From the NCBI GenBank assembly GCA_964344935.1, contig CAYFPL010000001.1, positions 186,001 through 250,000 of the forward strand: a stretch of 64,000 nucleotides of DNA. The letters are read 5' to 3'. Position numbers and translations under genes: made by a program. This document shows positions 60,885 to 64,000 of the stretch, one piece after another; positions within the stretch are counted from its first letter, which is position 1, and every line of letters begins with the position of its first letter. This DNA is from GCA-2731375 sp964344935. Its GTDB lineage: Bacteria; Pseudomonadota; Alphaproteobacteria; GCA-2731375. The notes beneath the pieces are model-generated. The model was not told the origin of the DNA. It did not search any database and saw nothing but the letters and a program-made list of their open reading frames with translations.

Positions 60885-62663
60885 CTAGGCCGCCAGGGCC
60901 TGGGCCGTGGCCAGATCCACCTTGTCCTCGCTCAACAGGGCAGCGATGGCGGCCTCGTTGTCATCCTCTATGGCCAGCGGGTCGGCGGCGCGCAGGCGAT
61001 GATCCATGACCATGCGGGAGAGGATCAAACGACGGGCATCCTCGCCCATGGCGCCCAGGCGGGCGCCCTCGCTGGCCAGCAGCACGGCGGAAGCCATGTG
61101 ATAGAGGGCATCGGAGGCTTTGCGTGCCATGGGTTCATTGCCGGTCATGGCGACTTGCTCGGCAAAATCAACGGCCCGGTCGATGGTGCCATCCAGTTCG
61201 CCCCGGAACTGGCCGGGCAAGCCGTCCGTATCCGCCACCATGTCGTGCATGACTTCCGCAAGGGTCCCATGGGCGCCCACCTTGGCGATGGCGCGCTTGG
61301 TCACGTCCAGGGCATTGATGTTGGAAGTACCTTCCCACAACACGCCGATATGGGCATCGCGCACCAGTTTAGGGTTGATCCAATCCTCGATCAGGCCGTT
61401 GCCGCCACGGACCTCCATGGCGCCGGTGGCGACAGTGATGTTGTCCCTGCAGGAGCGGAACTTCAACAATGGCGTGAGGATACGGGTCAGCATGGCGGCA
61501 CGCTCATCGCCGGCATCCGCCCGCTCCAACTGCACGCCAAGGTACATCGCCATGGAAAGGACCTGTTCGGTGGGCACCATCAACTTCATTAATTGTCGCC
61601 GCAGCAGCGGCTTGTCGATGATGCGTTCGCCAAAGGCGATGCGGTTGCGGGCCACCACCATCGCCTCGTTCAGGCAGCGCCGCATCATGGCAGCGGCGCG
61701 GACACCATGGGACAGACGCGACATGTTGACCTGATCCATCATCAGCTTCAGGCCGTTGTTGACGCCTGGGCCTACTTCGCCCAGGGGATAGGCGATGGCG
61801 CCATTGAAGATGATCTCGCCCGAGGCCATGGACTTGGTGCCCATTTTGTCCTTCAGGCGCACGATGCGGTACTTGTTGCGGCTGCCGTCATCCAGGTGCC
61901 GGGGCAGGGCAAAGAGCCCTAGGCCGTTGTTACCGTTGACCGCGCCCGCGGGCCGCGCCAGCAACAGGGCGACATCGCCGTCGGCGCAGGAACAGAACCA
62001 TTTCTCGCCATACAGGCGCCATTCACCATCTTCGAACCGCGCCTCCAATTCGATGTTGGAGACGTCTGAGCCGCCGGTCTTCTCGGTCATGAATTGGGCG
62101 CTTTTTAGAATCTTGCTCATGTCCTGGCTATGCATACCAGGCAGGAACCGCTGCTTGGTCTCTTCCGATGCATAGCGTTCGATCAAAAGAGCAGAGGTAT
62201 CGGTGACGGAGATGGGGCACATCAAGCCGAATTCGCCCTGTACGAACAGATACTGGAAGACGTACTTGGCCAGCGGCGGCACGATGCCAGACCAGCCCAG
62301 AACGCCCGGCGTCCGTGACATGCAATGAATGCCGAAATCGCCGAAGCCGATCTGTTCCATCTCCCGATAGGCGGGGTGGAACTCGATCCAGTCCTCATCC
62401 AGGCCGCGTGGGCTTCGGGTATGGAGGATGGGGCCGTGGCGGTCCGCAGTGCGGGACAATTCATCCAGGCGACCGCCGGCAATTTCGCCCAGCTTGCGAT
62501 AATGGGGCTGCATGTGGTTCAGGACGTCGTCGTCCAGGTACAGCTTCAAAAGGCCCTGCAGGCTGCGATCAATGTCGAAGAAATTCATCCCCTGACAGTC
62601 GGGCGCCACCCAATCGTTTAGTTCCATCGTCTCGATCTGCGCCGCCAAAGCCGTGCTGTTCAT
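60885..62663 (-). CDS. AidB-like acyl-CoA dehydrogenase
   Basis: A 592-aa member of the AidB branch of the acyl-CoA dehydrogenase family. FMTEKTGGSDVSNIELEA, GEKWFCSCADGDVALLLARPAG, RIVRLKDKMGTKSMASGEIIF and ISVLWEG-type (GVLWEGTSNINALDV) are all AidB-like. E. coli AidB is linked to defence against alkylation damage and binds DNA; similar proteins may be ordinary dehydrogenases. It is longer than AidB by about 50 residues, with N- and C-terminal additions. It is divergent from the LysR gene, 115 bp away. Confidence 0.87.
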   Translation of the reverse strand: MNSTALAAQIETMELNDWVAPDCQGMNFFDIDRSLQGLLKLYLDDDVLNHMQPHYRKLGEIAGGRLDELSRTADRHGPILHTRSPRGLDEDWIEFHPAYREMEQIGFGDFGIHCMSRTPGVLGWSGIVPPLAKYVFQYLFVQGEFGLMCPISVTDTSALLIERYASEETKQRFLPGMHSQDMSKILKSAQFMTEKTGGSDVSNIELEARFEDGEWRLYGEKWFCSCADGDVALLLARPAGAVNGNNGLGLFALPRHLDDGSRNKYRIVRLKDKMGTKSMASGEIIFNGAIAYPLGEVGPGVNNGLKLMMDQVNMSRLSHGVRAAAMMRRCLNEAMVVARNRIAFGERIIDKPLLRRQLMKLMVPTEQVLSMAMYLGVQLERADAGDERAAMLTRILTPLLKFRSCRDNITVATGAMEVRGGNGLIEDWINPKLVRDAHIGVLWEGTSNINALDVTKRAIAKVGAHGTLAEVMHDMVADTDGLPGQFRGELDGTIDRAVDFAEQVAMTGNEPMARKASDALYHMASAVLLASEGARLGAMGEDARRLILSRMVMDHRLRAADPLAIEDDNEAAIAALLSEDKVDLATAQALAA

Positions 62664-62778
62664 TTCTTATCCCCATGCCAAAGAATTGCTTAACGCAATC
62701 TGACTGACCCGCCGATCCTTGACAAACGATAAGATTTTCGAGTTTGATTGATTTTTGCTCAATCAAATTATTCATTTC

Positions 62779-63660
62779 ATGGCCGCAATCCCCTCGACTT
62801 CAGCCCTTTTGGCCTTTCGCGCCGCAGCAGAACATTTGAGTTTTCTTCATGCGGCGCAGGACCGCAACGTGACCCCCGGCGCCATCAGCCGGCAAATCCA
62901 GGGATTGGAGGAACTGCTAGGCACGCGCCTGTTCCACCGCCACCACAAACGGGTGGAATTGACGGCGGAGGGCCGGGATTACCTGGCGGAGATCACCACA
63001 CCGCTCGATCACCTCGCCGCCGCCACGGCCCGGCTGCAAGGCGAAAGGGAACGGGGCGCTATATCCATCTGTGCCTATCCCACATTTGCCATCCGTTGGC
63101 TGCTGCCCCGTTGGGGGCGGTTCTATGACCGCCACCCTGAGGTGGATGTGCGCCTGACCACTTCCCTCAACCCGGTGGATTTCAACCGCGACGACTATGA
63201 CCTGGCGATCCAGGTCCTGGCCGCGGACGCCAGGCCGGCGGGATTGCGCTGTCACCAATTTCTCGCCATCGACACCTTCCCTGTTTGCAGCCCCCGGCTG
63301 GCCGAGCGGATTGCCAAGCCAGAGGATCTTGCCCAGCAAACCCTGATCCACAGCGGCCCCCGGCCGACCGATTGGCGGCGCTGGCTGACGGCGGCAGGCC
63401 TGCCCACCCTGAACGGCGCCCGCGAGCTACGTTTCGAAAGCTTGAATTTGGCGATCCAGGCGGCCATCGAAGGTATCGGCGTCGCGATCGGCATCGAGGC
63501 CTTGTTCAAGGAGGAACTGGAGCAAGGGCGCCTGGTGCGCCTCTTCAAGATCGACCGCCGATCGGGCCATCCGTTCCAGATCGTCTATCCCGACGACAAG
63601 GCCGCCGATCCCCGGCTGATCGCCTTTCGCGACTGGCTATTGGAGGAAGCCGCGGCCTAG
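62779..63660 (+). CDS. LysR-family transcriptional regulator (GcvA-like)
   Basis: A 293-aa LysR regulator. The helix-turn-helix spans about 5-65 (FRAAAEHLSFLHAAQDRNVTPGAISRQIQGLEELLGTRLF) and the ligand-binding domain follows with LVRLFKIDRRSG near the end. The ATG at 62779 gives the normal N terminus; a TTG 8 codons upstream is in frame. It is divergent from the AidB-like gene, which is its likely target. It overlaps the convergent hydrolase gene by 24 bp. Confidence 0.93.
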   Translation: MAAIPSTSALLAFRAAAEHLSFLHAAQDRNVTPGAISRQIQGLEELLGTRLFHRHHKRVELTAEGRDYLAEITTPLDHLAAATARLQGERERGAISICAYPTFAIRWLLPRWGRFYDRHPEVDVRLTTSLNPVDFNRDDYDLAIQVLAADARPAGLRCHQFLAIDTFPVCSPRLAERIAKPEDLAQQTLIHSGPRPTDWRRWLTAAGLPTLNGARELRFESLNLAIQAAIEGIGVAIGIEALFKEELEQGRLVRLFKIDRRSGHPFQIVYPDDKAADPRLIAFRDWLLEEAAA

Positions 63661-64000
63661 AAAGTTGCCTACAGCTTCATTGAAGGCAGCCGGCTGGTCC
63701 ATATTGGCGTCGTGCCCGGCATTTTCAATCACCACTTTTTGTGCGTCTGGGATCTTCTTGGCCATGTAATCGGTAGCAGCATGAAAATTGACATCTTCCG
63801 ATCCCACCAGCACCAGGCTCGGCACGGCGATGTCGGGCAGGCTTTGGATCAGGCTGTCGTCAAACTGGGCCAGCATGCCGCGGGCGGCATGAACAAGGCC
63901 CGTGGCATCCCGATGCCCGGCAATGGCAACCGCGGCTGAATTCTTGCTCAAGGCTGCCAAGCCTTCGGCCTCAAAGCGCGCAGCCCTGGCATGGGCGGTC
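63637..64000 (-). CDS. Alpha/beta-hydrolase, C-terminal part
   Basis: The gene enters from the right edge; only the last ~120 codons are present. PSLVLVGSEDVNFHAATDYMAKKIPDAQKVVIENAGHDANMDQPAAFN contains the alpha/beta-hydrolase acid (D in GSEDVN) and histidine (GHDANMD). The nucleophile would lie off the window. Reading continues in the same frame to 64000 without a stop. Substrate unknown. Confidence 0.85.
   Translation of the reverse strand, partial: TAHARAARFEAEGLAALSKNSAAVAIAGHRDATGLVHAARGMLAQFDDSLIQSLPDIAVPSLVLVGSEDVNFHAATDYMAKKIPDAQKVVIENAGHDANMDQPAAFNEAVGNFLGRGFLQ

Overview
The window is a GC-rich bacterial chromosome segment. It most likely comes from a free-living, flagellated alphaproteobacterium of the Rhodospirillales type. 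The main evidence is ctrA beside fliI, followed by a chpT-cheA-cheW-cheY-cheB-cheR cluster, and the alphaproteobacterial housekeeping order serS-surE-pcm-LysM/M23-DUF815-yajC-secD-secF-Mth938. I found no rRNA, tRNA, CRISPR array, phage or insertion sequence. Genus assignment is not possible from reading alone.

Layout. 1-8049: motility and cell-cycle control (5' end of fliI, ctrA with its own CtrA-type promoter, and a minus-strand operon chpT, cheA, cheW, cheY, cheB, cheR). 8227-12665: a two-gene NAD-dependent formate dehydrogenase. 12840-19862: acyl-CoA ligase, enolase-superfamily enzyme, ketopantoate-reductase-like enzyme, TfoX-like protein, an adenylate cyclase/TolB-like/TPR protein and an EamA transporter. 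19872-29034: Sec accessory genes and the conserved serS-surE-pcm neighbourhood, with an EamA gene inserted. 29121-34723: pentapeptide-repeat protein and tyrosine-catabolism genes (maiA, hppD) mixed with an FAD oxidoreductase and an FkbM-type methyltransferase. 34720-39569: the prkA-yeaH-spoVR stress operon with a 483-bp AT-rich upstream region. 40053-44966: small catabolic genes and a dimethylformamidase-like large subunit coupled to a GFA-family protein.

45067-48845 holds the most unusual part: five tightly packed genes encoding a Ycf46-like AAA+ ATPase, a Ycf35-like DUF1257 protein, an unrecognised two-helix membrane protein, a DUF2997 protein and a small radical-SAM activase-like protein. 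They look like one functional unit of unknown purpose and are the best candidate here for an undescribed system.

48861-64000: acyl-CoA/keto-acid catabolism (orphan E1 alpha/beta pair, MaoC proteins, nitroreductase, a stand-alone Hen1-type RNA methyltransferase, flavoenzymes, a PaaA/BoxB-like di-iron protein divergent from an acyl-CoA ligase and its TetR regulator, an AidB-like dehydrogenase, a LysR regulator and a partial hydrolase). The divergent promoter at 58358-58499 carries repeated TGACT-N4-AGTCA palindromes, probably the TetR operators. Two copies of a ~90-bp palindromic-ended repeat sit in the 3'-3' gaps after fdhA and after the TetR gene.

Functionally, ChpT should phosphorylate CtrA to drive flagellar and chemotaxis genes; formate dehydrogenase could oxidise formate from the dimethylformamidase-like enzyme; and the many ligases, dehydrogenases and hydratases suggest growth on varied fatty or aromatic acids.
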